A stretch of 64,000 nucleotides of DNA, from NCBI RefSeq assembly GCF_005233835.1, contig NZ_SZQA01000001.1, positions 310,001 through 374,000 of the forward strand, read 5' to 3'. The stretch comes from Herbidospora galbida. Its GTDB lineage: Bacteria > Actinomycetota > Actinomycetes > Streptosporangiales > Streptosporangiaceae. This document shows, one piece after another, positions 51,988-60,539 of the stretch. Each line of letters opens with the position of its first letter. Position 1 is the first letter of the stretch. Below the pieces are notes generated by a model. It was given only the letters and a program-made list of their open reading frames with translations, was not told where the DNA came from and did not search any database. The position numbers and the translations under genes were made by a program.

Positions 51988-52246
51988 GGCGAAGGCCGTC
52001 GCCTTCAGGTCCGACCAGGCGGACACGTCCCGCGCGCCGGGGCTGATCGACGACGTGGTCGCGCACTTCGGCGGCCTGGACATCCTCGTCAACAACGCGG
52101 CGATCTCCCCGGAGCAGGACCGCACCGTGGACGACCCGGACGCCGACACCGCCGCGCTCGACCGGATGCACGCCACCAGCTACCTCGGCGTGATCGCCGT
52201 CATCCGGGCGGCCTCCCGGGTGCTGCGCGCCGACGGCTACGCCTGA
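51988..52246 (+). pseudogene. SDR fragment
   Basis: The frame reads AFRSDQADTSRAPGLIDDVV, then GGLDILVNNAAISPEQDRTV and AVIRAASRVLRADGYA, the middle of a short-chain dehydrogenase including the NNA motif. The Rossmann start (TGxxxGIG) and the catalytic Tyr-Lys half are missing. Confidence 0.65.
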
Positions 52247-52273
52247 CCAAGACAACGAGACAAGGTGAGGATC

Positions 52274-52864
52274 ATGAGGATTTTTCTGGCCGGCGCGTCC
52301 GGCGTGATCGGGCAGCGGCTGATTCCCCGTCTGGTCGAGAGGGGGCACGTGGTCGGCGGCATGACCCGCTCGCCCGGCAAGACCGAGCTGCTGGCCCGGC
52401 TGGGGGCCGAGCCGATCCTGTGCGACGTCTTCGACCGGGAGGCCCTGATCAAGACGGTCGGCGACTTCGGCCCGGACGTCATCCTGAACGAACTGACCGA
52501 CCTGCCCGACGAGGTGGAGAAGATCGGTGAGCACGGGGAGCTGAACGCCCGCATCCGGACCGAGGGCAACCAGAACCTGATCGAGGCGGCCCGGCGGAGC
52601 GGATCGCCGAAGATCCTCGCCCAGACCGTCGCCTGGAAGCTGCCCGACGGGCCCGACGCCGAGGCCGTCGTCGAGCTGGAGCGTTCCGTTCTCGCCGAGG
52701 GCGGCGTCGTGCTGAGCTACGGGCAGTTCTACGGGCCCGGCACCTACAACGAGCAGCAGATCCCGGCGGAGCCCCGCGTCCAGATCGACCACGCCGCCGA
52801 CCGCACCGTGGAGCTGCTCGACGCGCCGTCGGGCGTCGTCGTCATCACCGACCGGCCCGCGTAG
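52274..52864 (+). CDS. NAD(P)-dependent epimerase/reductase-like protein, short
   Basis: The 196-residue protein starts at ATG 52274 after GGTGAGG (a GTG at 52265 is also possible). The N-terminal Rossmann motif is IFLAGASGVIGQRLIPRLVE, then GGMTRSPGKTELLARLGAEP, typical of extended SDR or NmrA-like proteins. Family members usually have 280-320 residues; the middle substrate-binding part (NEQQIPAEPRVQIDHAAD) jumps directly to the end, so about 90 residues appear deleted in frame. It may be non-functional or a small variant. Confidence 0.7.
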   Translation: MRIFLAGASGVIGQRLIPRLVERGHVVGGMTRSPGKTELLARLGAEPILCDVFDREALIKTVGDFGPDVILNELTDLPDEVEKIGEHGELNARIRTEGNQNLIEAARRSGSPKILAQTVAWKLPDGPDAEAVVELERSVLAEGGVVLSYGQFYGPGTYNEQQIPAEPRVQIDHAADRTVELLDAPSGVVVITDRPA

Positions 52865-52899
52865 GAGCGGGGCACACTTCAGGGACCTGTCGTGTCACC

Positions 52900-53169
52900 T
52901 CAGGTAACCGCCCGGCCCCGCCCTGACCGGACCTCGCGGCAGGCGCAGCTGCCGGTGCTCTACGAACGGCAGTGGAATCTCTCGCCGTCGCTTCTCACGC
53001 TGGGTCGCTCTCCCACCACATCGGCTGGGGCCCGGGCCACCTCGTGTCGAATGCCCTGTTCCTGGTCGCCTCCGACCCCGCCCACCGGGGCATCGGGATC
53101 GGACGGGAACTCGTCCGGTTCGCGGGATCTGGCGCCCCTCCTGGTGACACCATGCGACTTCGTGGTCTA
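52900..53169 (+). pseudogene. GNAT acetyltransferase fragment
   Basis: From about 53000 one frame reads HIGWGPGHLVSN and LFLVASDPAHRGIGIGRELV, the acetyl-CoA loop motif RGxGxG of GNAT acetyltransferases, followed by loss of frame. No full gene is present. It meets the FAD oxidoreductase stop on the other strand. Confidence 0.5.
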
Positions 53170-54414
53170 TCACAGGGATCTCTGATCGTTCAGGACCGCG
53201 TCGGCCCCGCGCCGCCCCGACCCCAGCGCCCCCTGAATGGACCCCGTGTCCCGGTGGTCGCCGCAGACATAGAGCCCCTCCCCCAGACGGACCCGCCGGC
53301 GCAGGGGCATGGGCGGCGGCATCGCCGGCAGGGCCTCGGCGATCGCGTAGGTGGCGAGGTGACGCCAGCTCTGGACGTCCGAACCGTAGATCTCCTCCAG
53401 GCGGGCCCGCACGCGCGGTTCGTCGTCGTCGCCGGCCACGCCCAGCACCGACGTGGAGATGAGCGCCTCATCCGAGGCGCTGTATTCGGGGGCCGCGTCG
53501 GTCATGACCAAGGTGTCGGCGATGACGCCGTCGGCGTCGATCACCTGGGTGGCCTCGCCGAGCGGGGACCGGGGCGCGGCGTGGTAGAAGGTCGTGACGG
53601 CCCGCATGGCGGGTGTGGGCAGGTCGGGCAGCAACGCCCCGGCGGTGCTCGGGTCGGTGGCCACCACCACGGCGGCGGCGGGCAGCTCGCTCCCGTCGTC
53701 CAAGACCACTCCTGTGCCGCTGACCGCCCGCACCGGGCACCGCAGGCGCACGGCCTCGGCGGGAAGACGGCTGGCCAGCTGCGCCGGGACCTCGCCCATG
53801 CCCAGCGCCGGCACGCCGATGGTGCCGCGCACGAACGAGCGCCAGATCAGGTGGAAGACCCTGCTGGAGGTCTCCAGCTCCCGTTCCAGCAGCACGCCGG
53901 CCAGGAACGGCCGCATCAACCGGTTGACCATCACCGGTGACATGCCCCAGTGGCGGAGCTCGTCGAGGACGGTGCGCTCGGTGCCCGCCCGCAGCACCCC
54001 GGCGGGAAAGGCCAGGTCACGGGCGCTCACTGTGGCCAGGACCGCCTTGTCGACCAGCGTGCCGAGGTCGGCGGTCAGGCCGGTGAGGGCGTGCCGGGGA
54101 TGCTTCCACGGCAGCATGACCCGTTCCCTGCCGGCGCCCGTGCGGAAGACCAGCATGCCGGAGTTGAAGGCGCGCAGCCGCAGCGCCTCGACGTCCAGGA
54201 CGCGGGGCACCTCGGGATAGCCGGTGTTCAGCACCTGGAAGCCGCGATCGAGCCGGAAGCCGTCGACCACGTCGGTGCGCATCCGGCCGCCCACCCCCTC
54301 GGAGGCCTCCAGCACGGTGACGGGCACGCCCGATCGGTGCAGCCGCACCGCGCAGGCCAGCCCGGCCAGGCCCGCGCCGACCACGATCACCGGTTGCCGA
54401 TCTCCGTATGCCAT
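53170..54414 (-). CDS. FAD-dependent amine-oxidase/protoporphyrinogen-oxidase-like protein
   Basis: The 414-residue flavoprotein opens IVVGAGLAGLACAVRLHRSG (dinucleotide-binding motif near residues 10-29), then VLEASEGVGGRMRTD (the GGR motif of the amine oxidase superfamily). A C-terminal FAD-contact segment has YVCGDHRDTGSIQGALGSGR. Members dehydrogenate amines, protoporphyrinogen or carotenoids; desaturase genes are not adjacent. It is divergent from the MerR-aldo/keto reductase operon, which may be co-regulated from the shared 65-base gap. Confidence 0.85.
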   Translation of the reverse strand: MAYGDRQPVIVVGAGLAGLACAVRLHRSGVPVTVLEASEGVGGRMRTDVVDGFRLDRGFQVLNTGYPEVPRVLDVEALRLRAFNSGMLVFRTGAGRERVMLPWKHPRHALTGLTADLGTLVDKAVLATVSARDLAFPAGVLRAGTERTVLDELRHWGMSPVMVNRLMRPFLAGVLLERELETSSRVFHLIWRSFVRGTIGVPALGMGEVPAQLASRLPAEAVRLRCPVRAVSGTGVVLDDGSELPAAAVVVATDPSTAGALLPDLPTPAMRAVTTFYHAAPRSPLGEATQVIDADGVIADTLVMTDAAPEYSASDEALISTSVLGVAGDDDEPRVRARLEEIYGSDVQSWRHLATYAIAEALPAMPPPMPLRRRVRLGEGLYVCGDHRDTGSIQGALGSGRRGADAVLNDQRSL

Positions 54415-54442
54415 GAGCTGGTCCTACCCGAGAAATGCCCGT

Positions 54443-54473
54443 TTGACCTGTAGTGCACTACAGGTGGCACTGT
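54443..54473 (+). promoter_or_regulatory. MerR-type promoter with long spacer
   Basis: TTGACC (54443-54448), a 19-base spacer and CACTGT (54468-54473; a weak -10). The perfect palindrome ACCTGTAGTGCACTACAGGT (54446-54465) fills the spacer. This is the architecture of promoters activated by DNA-distorting MerR proteins. The predicted transcription start falls on the ATG at 54480, implying a leaderless mRNA. Confidence 0.65.
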
Positions 54474-54479
54474 GGACGC

Positions 54480-54884
54480 ATGAGCGAGGTTCTGCTTCCC
54501 GAGGTCACCGTGGAAGTGCCGCCCGAGGGCCTGTCGATCAGCGAGGTGTCCCGGGTGACCGGGATCGGCGTCGAGGCCCTGCGGTACTACGAGCGCGAGG
54601 GGCTGCTCCTGGACCCCGCGCCGCGCGACGGCGGGGGCCGCAGGCGCTACCGCGAGGGTGACCTGGCCTGGCTCGGCGGCCTGGTCATGCTCCGCGAGAC
54701 CGGCATGTCCATCGCCGACATCCGGGTCATGGCCGACCTGTGTCGCCGTGAGGGCACCGAGAAGGAGCGCCTGGAGCTGCTGACCCGGCACCGGGAACAC
54801 GTGCTCGCCGAGGTACGGCGCACCCAGCGCCACCTGCGCGCCATCGAAGCGAAGATCACCAGATACGAGGCATCCATCACATGA
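54480..54884 (+). CDS. MerR-family regulator
   Basis: The 134-residue protein is taken from ATG 54480. The HTH (about 18-50) reads [20 protein letters not shown], wing [11 protein letters not shown], then helix [21 protein letters not shown] coiled-coil dimer helix ends the protein ([20 protein letters not shown]). It has no Cys in the metal-binding positions, so it is of the aldehyde/oxidative type rather than metal-responsive. Its stop overlaps the aldo/keto reductase start in ATGA, a common pairing. Confidence 0.9.
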   Translation: MSEVLLPEVTVEVPPEGLSISEVSRVTGIGVEALRYYEREGLLLDPAPRDGGGRRRYREGDLAWLGGLVMLRETGMSIADIRVMADLCRREGTEKERLELLTRHREHVLAEVRRTQRHLRAIEAKITRYEASIT

Positions 54885-55849
54885 ACGACGTCAGTCTCGG
54901 CGCACTCCGCGTCTCCCCCCAGGGCCTCGGGGCCATGGGCATGAGCGCCTTCTACGGCACCCGCGACGAAGCCGAGGCCATCGCCACCCTCAACCGGGCC
55001 GTCGACCTCGGGGTCACCCACATCGACACGGCCGAGGCCTACGGCCCGTACGAGAACGAGAAGCTGATCGCCAAGGCGCTGGGGGCGCGCCGCGACGAGA
55101 TCACCATCGCCACCAAGTTCGCCCTCGACTTCGAGAACGGCGCGGTGATGGACGGCAGCCCCGCCCACGTGCGCCGCGCCGTGGAACGTTCCCTGCGGCA
55201 CCTGGAGATCGACGTGATCGACCTCTACTACCTGCACCGGGTCGACCCGGACGTACCGATCGAGGAGACCGTCGGCGCGATGGCCGACCTCGTCACGGCC
55301 GGGAAGGTCCGCCACCTGGGCCTGTCGGAGGCCGCCCCGGCCACCATCCGCCAGGCCCACGCGACCCACCCCATCGCGGCGGTGCAGTCGGAGCTGTCGC
55401 TGTTCGTCCCCGATCTGCTCCACAACGGCGTGAAGGACGTCCTGGACGAACTGGGCATCGGCCTGGTGGCCTTCTCCCCCATCGGGCGCGGCCTGCTGAG
55501 CGGCGCGATCCAGAAGGTCGACGATCTCGACCCCGACGACGCCCGCCGCACCCTCCCCTGGTTCACCCCGGAGAACATCGCCGCCAACCGGCATCTGGTC
55601 GACCGCGTCTCCGCCGTGGCCGCCGACCGGGGCGCGACCCCGGCGCAGATCTCGCTGGCCTGGGTCGCGGCGCAGGGCGCGGTCGCCATCCCGGGCACCA
55701 AGCGGCGGCGCTACCTGGAGGAGAACGCGGCGGCGATGGAGATCACCCTCACCGCCGCCGAACTGAAGGCCCTGGACGAGGCCGTCCCGGCCGGATCGGT
55801 CACGGGCGCCCGCGACACCCCCGCCGGCCTGGCCAGAAACCACCTGTAA
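54881..55849 (+). CDS. Aldo/keto reductase
   Basis: The 322-residue protein follows the MerR gene with translational coupling. It has a TIM-barrel AKR fold: [12 protein letters not shown], catalytic Asp and Tyr in [14 protein letters not shown] (about 47-60), Lys in ITIATKF, His in [10 protein letters not shown] (about 109-118), and C-terminal cofactor motif [13 protein letters not shown]. It is closest to the AKR13/YakC-like group that reduces aldehydes with NADPH. The MerR partner suggests induction by a toxic aldehyde or quinone; that is inference. Confidence 0.92.
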   Translation: MNDVSLGALRVSPQGLGAMGMSAFYGTRDEAEAIATLNRAVDLGVTHIDTAEAYGPYENEKLIAKALGARRDEITIATKFALDFENGAVMDGSPAHVRRAVERSLRHLEIDVIDLYYLHRVDPDVPIEETVGAMADLVTAGKVRHLGLSEAAPATIRQAHATHPIAAVQSELSLFVPDLLHNGVKDVLDELGIGLVAFSPIGRGLLSGAIQKVDDLDPDDARRTLPWFTPENIAANRHLVDRVSAVAADRGATPAQISLAWVAAQGAVAIPGTKRRRYLEENAAAMEITLTAAELKALDEAVPAGSVTGARDTPAGLARNHL

Positions 55850-55923
55850 GGCTCCGGAACGTTCGCCGAGGCGGCGAGTCCCGTCCCGGCGCGTCGGGCA
55901 CCCAGAACCGCGATGGCACCGGT

Positions 55924-56916
55924 ATGACTGATCCGGTGAAGGCCGTTGTGCTCGCCCGTTTCGGAGGGGTCGATGCGTTCGAGTTGCGCGACGTCTCCGT
56001 ACCGCGACTCGAACCCCGTCAGGTGCGGGTGCGCGTCCATGCGACCGCCGTCAACCCGCTCGACTATCAGATCCGTCGCGGAGACTACGCGGATCAGGTG
56101 CCGCTCCCGGCGATCATCGGGTACGACGTCTCCGGCGTGATCGAGGAAGTCGGATCCCACGTGACCGAGTTCCGCGCCGGGGATGCGGTGTACTACACGC
56201 CCCGGATCTTCGGCGGCCCCGGCTCCTACGCCGAGCAGCACGTCGCCGACGTCGACCTCGTCAGCCGGAAGCCGGAGAACCTCAGCCACCTGGAGGCGGC
56301 GAGCCTGACCCTCGTCGGCGGAACGGTCTGGGAGGCCCTGGTGACGCGAGCTCGGCTCACCGTGGCGGAGACGATCCTCATCCATGGAGGCGCGGGCGGT
56401 GTCGGCACGATCGCGATCCAGATCGCGAAGGCGATCGGCGCACGAGTGATCACCACCGCGAAGGCAGGCGACCATGAGTTCGTGCGCTCTCTCGGAGCGG
56501 ATGCGGCCATCGACTTCACTTCGACGGACTACGTCGAGGCCGTGGCCGAGATGACACGAGGCGAGGGGGTCGATGTCGTCTTCGACACGATCGGCGGCGA
56601 CACGCTCACACGAAGCCCGCTGACGCTCGCCGACTTCGGACGCGTCGTCAGCATCGTCGACATCGCGCAGCCGCAGAACCTCATCGAGGCGTGGGGCAGG
56701 AACGCCGCCTATCACTTCGTCTTCACCCGACAGAACCGGGGAAAGCTGGACGCGCTCACCAGGCTGGTCGAGCGCGGTCTCGTGAAGCCGGTCATCGGCG
56801 CGACTCTGCCGCTCGCTCGCATGGGCGAGGCTCATGAACTCCTGGAGAACAGGCGGTCGTATGCACTGCGCGGCAAGGTCGCGATCGATGTGGCGGGCGA
56901 AACCGTCGCCAGGTGA
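55924..56916 (+). CDS. Zinc-free MDR-type quinone/NADPH oxidoreductase
   Basis: The 330-residue medium-chain dehydrogenase begins [20 protein letters not shown], with the early motif [20 protein letters not shown]. The cofactor motif is [20 protein letters not shown] (about 158-177), followed by [14 protein letters not shown]. The zinc-ligand Cys of alcohol dehydrogenases is absent, so it belongs to the quinone oxidoreductase branch. It has its own transcription start, 75 bases after the aldo/keto reductase. Codon use is slightly less GC-biased than in neighbours (cga, gat and gcg-gat runs), which may indicate later acquisition. Confidence 0.9.
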   Translation: MTDPVKAVVLARFGGVDAFELRDVSVPRLEPRQVRVRVHATAVNPLDYQIRRGDYADQVPLPAIIGYDVSGVIEEVGSHVTEFRAGDAVYYTPRIFGGPGSYAEQHVADVDLVSRKPENLSHLEAASLTLVGGTVWEALVTRARLTVAETILIHGGAGGVGTIAIQIAKAIGARVITTAKAGDHEFVRSLGADAAIDFTSTDYVEAVAEMTRGEGVDVVFDTIGGDTLTRSPLTLADFGRVVSIVDIAQPQNLIEAWGRNAAYHFVFTRQNRGKLDALTRLVERGLVKPVIGATLPLARMGEAHELLENRRSYALRGKVAIDVAGETVAR

Positions 56917-56928
56917 GGTCCGGAGCGG

Positions 56929-58005
56929 CTACGACGCCATGGACGCGCGCAGGAGTCCCAAGGTGAGCGTGCCGTTGAGTTCCTCGAGGTTCCACTTCCC
57001 CGCCCGATAGGCGTGGTTGCTGATCCAGAACACCATCACGCCCTTGTCGAGGAACCGGGCGAGGTCGCCGTACGACCAGTCGTTGCCGCCGTCGTGCTCG
57101 ACGACCCGGCCGTGATCGGTGCGCGGAAACACGCCCCAGCCGTAGCCGTAGTACAGCTTCGCCTTCCGGTCGACGACCACCTGCGCCCCGAACATCTCGG
57201 CCTTGGCCCGGCGGGACAGCACCGTGTCTCCCTCCAGCGCCCGGTGCCAGCGGTAGAGGTCGCGGGCGGTGGAGAGCATGCCGCCGTTGCCCCGCAGGTA
57301 CCAGTAGGGGCCGTCGGCCGCCCACGGATGCTCGGTGGGCCGCCCTCGCCTCTTCCCCGTCTCGTCATACTCGACCGCGATCTGACCCCTCGCCCAGCGG
57401 GGCAGCACGTATCCCGTATGGGTCATGCCGGCGGGCGCGAACAGGTGCTCGGCCAGGAAGCGTTCGTACGACATGCCGGACACGCGCTCGATCACGGCGG
57501 CCAGCAGGCTGTAGCCGACGTTGGAGTAGTGGAACTCGGCTCCCGGCTTCGACCGCAGCGGCGAGGCCAGGGCGCGGCGCGTCATGGCGTCACGGGAGAC
57601 GGGGTCGTAGTCGTCGCCGAGGTCGGACAGCCCTGAGGTGTGGGTCAGCAGATGGCGTACCGTGATCAGCCGCTTGTCGGCGGGCACCGGACCGAGGTGG
57701 ACGGAGATCCGGTCGCTGGTGCGCAGCCTGCCCGTCATCTGCAGCTTCATGATCGCGGCGGCGGTGAACTGCTTGGTGATCGACATGATGTCGTAGGCCG
57801 TGTCGCACCCGGCCGGGATCCCGGCCTCACGATCGGCCGGCCCGAACCCGGCGCAGTGGACGAGCTCGCCGTCGCGGGCCACCGCCACGGTGCCGCCGGG
57901 GCCTCGCGGCATCGTCCGATCGAGGAACGACTCGATCCGCGGGTGGACCGGAGCAGTCGACAGCAGGACGCCGGCCAGTGCGGCGTGGAACCAGGTGGAG
58001 ATCAT
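56929..58005 (-). CDS. Secreted serine hydrolase of the class C beta-lactamase/esterase family
   Basis: The 358-residue protein has a signal peptide (1-18). It shows the penicillin-binding fold with catalytic Ser75-x-x-Lys78 in YDIMSITKQF, the YxN motif Y160SN162, and HDGG in VVEHDGGNDW in place of the KTG triad. This is the EstB/AmpC-like peptidase-esterase family of actinomycetes. It is probably an esterase or D-peptide hydrolase acting outside the cell rather than a resistance enzyme, because the third motif is not KTG. It converges on the oxidoreductase gene with 12 bases between stops. Confidence 0.88.
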   Translation of the reverse strand: MISTWFHAALAGVLLSTAPVHPRIESFLDRTMPRGPGGTVAVARDGELVHCAGFGPADREAGIPAGCDTAYDIMSITKQFTAAAIMKLQMTGRLRTSDRISVHLGPVPADKRLITVRHLLTHTSGLSDLGDDYDPVSRDAMTRRALASPLRSKPGAEFHYSNVGYSLLAAVIERVSGMSYERFLAEHLFAPAGMTHTGYVLPRWARGQIAVEYDETGKRRGRPTEHPWAADGPYWYLRGNGGMLSTARDLYRWHRALEGDTVLSRRAKAEMFGAQVVVDRKAKLYYGYGWGVFPRTDHGRVVEHDGGNDWSYGDLARFLDKGVMVFWISNHAYRAGKWNLEELNGTLTLGLLRASMAS

Positions 58006-58098
58006 GCGATCGACGCTGGCCGAGCCGCCGGCCGGTGAGCAAGGAATGTGCTGTTCCGGCTTGTGCGGATCTGTGCGACTCCGTTGTACTGCCTGGTT

Positions 58099-58599
58099 AT
58101 GAGCTCAGACGCTTTGGCGGCACGTCCCGACCCGGCCGCCGCGCACACCGACGCCGAGTTCGTGGCGATGCTCCAACGGCTCAAGACCTGGTCTGGACGC
58201 AGCTACCGCGACATCCAGCTCCACGCGCAGCGAGCCGGCCACCACCTGCCCTATTCGACGGCGGCCGGGATGCTCAAGCGCCGGACGCTGCCCCGGCAGG
58301 AGGCGGTCACGGCGTTCGTCCTCGGCTGCGGCCTCGACGAACAGGCGGCCGCGGCGTGGCACACCGCCCGCACCCGGCTGGACCTGGGCCTGCCACCGGA
58401 ACCGGAACCTGAGCCGGAACCGCAGCCGGAACCGGTGGACGTCCGGCCGCGGCGCCGCCGGTGGACGGCCGCCGGCGCGGCGCTGGCCGCGATCGCGGCC
58501 GCCCTGCTGGTCGTCGCCACCGTCGACCAGACCGAAGACGAGATCACCCTGTCCGGCGCCCCGGCACAGCACGGGCAGCCTCATCAGGTGAACCGCTGA
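58099..58599 (+). CDS. HTH protein with C-terminal transmembrane helix
   Basis: The 166-residue protein starts at ATG 58099. It has an N-terminal XRE-like helix-turn-helix domain (about 15-90: RLKTWSGRSYRDIQLHAQ, PYSTAAGMLKRRTLPRQEA), common in actinobacteria next to kinase-like or ATPase domains. An EPEPEPEPQPEP hinge and an Arg-rich patch precede one transmembrane helix (about 122-142) and a short outer tail. A membrane-tethered DNA-binding or signalling protein. No ribosome binding site; probably leaderless. Confidence 0.75.
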   Translation: MSSDALAARPDPAAAHTDAEFVAMLQRLKTWSGRSYRDIQLHAQRAGHHLPYSTAAGMLKRRTLPRQEAVTAFVLGCGLDEQAAAAWHTARTRLDLGLPPEPEPEPEPQPEPVDVRPRRRRWTAAGAALAAIAAALLVVATVDQTEDEITLSGAPAQHGQPHQVNR

Positions 58600-59390
58600 C
58601 TCTGCCCTTCGTGCACGTCGCCCACCCACTCCCAGCCGGGCTGGGCCGACGGGCCGATCCGGGGGTCGGCGGGGACGCCGCCGTCGCGCAGCGCGAGCAC
58701 GTAGGCCCGATCCAGGTCGATCCGGGCCCGCACCTGGCCGGATCGGCCGACGGACCCGTGGCCCGGGATGACGACCTCGGCGTCGCCCGCGACGTCCTCG
58801 ATCAGCCGCAGCGCGGTGAGGTAGTCGTCGATCGGGTCGACGGCGTCCTCCGCCTCGAACATCGGGATCAGGACGTCGGACAGCATGTCCCCGGCGACCA
58901 GGACGCCGCGTTCCTCGATCAGCAGCGCCGCGTGACCGGGGGCGTGTCCCTCGTGTTCGATGATCCGGACCCGGGGGCCGTCCCAGGGGATCCGGCCGGT
59001 TCCGGCGGGCAGGCCGGTGATCAGGCCGAGGAGGTCGAGCGGCACCTGCCCGGCGATCTCCGTCTCCAGCAGGTGGTCGGCGATGCGGTCTTTCGCGTTC
59101 GCGTCCGACAGCTCGTCGCGGATGGCGGCCGCGCAGCGCGCCGTGCCGTAGCGGGGCGCCCCACCGAGCCGGGGGTGCCAGAGCACGTGGTCCCAGTGCG
59201 GGTGCGTCGAGAAGCCCGCGACCACGGTCTGCCCCAGCTCCGCCAGGTCGCCCACAAGACAGTCGAGCTCGGCGGCGGTCAGCCCCGGGTCGACGAGCAG
59301 CACACCCTCCCGGCCTTGCACCACGACGCCGTTGCTCTGCAGGAACGCGCTTACGTGGACCAGCACGCCCTCGGCGACCTGTGTCAGCAC
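58584..59390 (-). CDS. MBL-fold metallo-hydrolase
   Basis: The 268-residue metallo-beta-lactamase superfamily protein has the zinc motif HPHWDH in GFSTHPHWDHVLWH, a third ligand in HEGHAPGHAALL, an Asp in VLVAGDMLSD and a final His in VVIPGHGSVG. This layout is closer to glyoxalase II and lactonase-like enzymes than to true beta-lactamases. The last 16 bases overlap the end of the convergent HTH protein gene. It overlaps the upstream reductase gene by seven bases on the same strand, so the two are one operon. Confidence 0.9.
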   Translation of the reverse strand: MLTQVAEGVLVHVSAFLQSNGVVVQGREGVLLVDPGLTAAELDCLVGDLAELGQTVVAGFSTHPHWDHVLWHPRLGGAPRYGTARCAAAIRDELSDANAKDRIADHLLETEIAGQVPLDLLGLITGLPAGTGRIPWDGPRVRIIEHEGHAPGHAALLIEERGVLVAGDMLSDVLIPMFEAEDAVDPIDDYLTALRLIEDVAGDAEVVIPGHGSVGRSGQVRARIDLDRAYVLALRDGGVPADPRIGPSAQPGWEWVGDVHEGQSQRFT

Positions 59391-59980
59391 GGGCTCTCCC
59401 CCTTCACGCCCAGGACGGCGTAGTGATGCATGGTGACGCCCTGCTCGAACGATCGCCGTTCGATCAGGTCGAGGTCGATCGGGCGGTCGTAGTCGTCGAA
59501 CAGCGGCCTGCCGAAGCCGAGGATGGTGGGATGGGTGAAGAGCAGCAGCTCGTCGAGGAGCCCGGCCCGCAGCAGCTGGGTCGCCAGCGCGGCTCCGCCG
59601 ACGCCGATGTCGCCGCCGGTCTCGGCCCGCAGGGCGGCGAGCCGCTCGATCGCGTCGTCTCCGCCGATGATCCGGGTGTTGTGGTCGGCGTCGCGGCGGG
59701 TGCGGGAGACGAGCACTTTGGGCTTGGACGTCCAGATCTCGCCGAATTCATGCATGAAGTCGGGCAGGGACGCGTCTTCGTGCGCCCGTGGCCAGAACTC
59801 CTCCATGACCTCGTAGTGGACGCGGCCGTGGACCAGGAGCGCGAGCGCCCGCGTCCGCGCGTTGGCCTCGCGGTGCAGTTCCTCGTGGATGCGCAGCCAC
59901 TCGCCTGCGCCGTTGTCTCCGGGCACCTGTTCGATCCGCAGGTCGAGGGAGACCTGCATCGCATAGACGAAACGGCCCAT
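59384..59980 (-). CDS. RibD-C / dihydrofolate-reductase-like reductase
   Basis: The 198-residue protein is taken from ATG 59980 (MGRFVYAMQVSLDLRIE) behind GGGGAGG; a longer start at 60016 would run into the divergent promoter. DHFR-fold motifs are KPKVLVSRTRRDADHNTRII and GGDIGVGGAALATQLLRAGL (NADPH site), with the final strand ILGFGRPLF. First gene of an operon with the MBL hydrolase. It is divergent from an HxlR regulator 76 bases away, which very probably controls it. A second member of the family is at 18405-19046. Confidence 0.88.
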   Translation of the reverse strand: MGRFVYAMQVSLDLRIEQVPGDNGAGEWLRIHEELHREANARTRALALLVHGRVHYEVMEEFWPRAHEDASLPDFMHEFGEIWTSKPKVLVSRTRRDADHNTRIIGGDDAIERLAALRAETGGDIGVGGAALATQLLRAGLLDELLLFTHPTILGFGRPLFDDYDRPIDLDLIERRSFEQGVTMHHYAVLGVKGESPC

Positions 59981-60056
59981 CGGCCCCACCTCCCCAAGAG
60001 TGATTGTATTCTGCAACTACTATCGGCAGGGCGAAACGCCTGTCAAGGAGGGAATC

Positions 60057-60539
60057 GTGGAACCACGGTCCGGGTGTCCGATCAACGCCGCCGTCGAGGT
60101 GCTCGGCGACCGGTGGTCGCTGCTCGTGCTGCGCGACGTCATGTTCGGCGACCGCCGCCACTTCCGGGCGCTGCTCACCGGCTCGGCCGAGGGCATCGCC
60201 TCGAACATCCTCGCCGACCGCCTGGTACGGCTCGTCGAAGCGGGGATCCTCACCCGCGGCACCGCCGCACGCGGGCAGCGCGCCCGCTACAGCCTGACCG
60301 AAGCCGGCATCCAGACGCTGCCGATCATCTACGCCCTCGGCAACTGGGGCCTCGACTGGCTGCCCGGCAGCGACGAGCTCCGGAACCGCCAGCGGTTCAT
60401 GCGCGACGAGGGCCCGGCGTTCGTCGAGGAGTTGATGGACGAGCTTCGCGTACGCCATCTCGACGCCCCGCCGAAGCTCCACGACGGCCCGGGCCCGTTC
60501 GAACGCGTCGTCAACTCCGGGGGCGTCTCCCCCGGATGA
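60057..60539 (+). CDS. HxlR-family transcriptional regulator
   Basis: The 160-residue protein is taken from GTG 60057, six bases after AAGGAGG; a frame start at 60000 lies in the divergent promoter. The winged helix opens with the conserved Cys (GCPINAAVEVLGDRWSLLVL), then RHFRALLTGSAEGIASNILA, and the wing ARYSLTEAG. HxlR proteins are often repressors that sense electrophiles through the first Cys. It faces the RibD-like reductase/MBL operon. Its stop lies within the 3' end of the convergent secreted-protein gene. Confidence 0.9.
   Translation: MEPRSGCPINAAVEVLGDRWSLLVLRDVMFGDRRHFRALLTGSAEGIASNILADRLVRLVEAGILTRGTAARGQRARYSLTEAGIQTLPIIYALGNWGLDWLPGSDELRNRQRFMRDEGPAFVEELMDELRVRHLDAPPKLHDGPGPFERVVNSGGVSPG

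Noticed and set aside
56929-58005. True class C beta-lactamase
   Set aside because: The third motif reads HDGG rather than KTG, and overall layout fits the esterase/D-peptidase branch.
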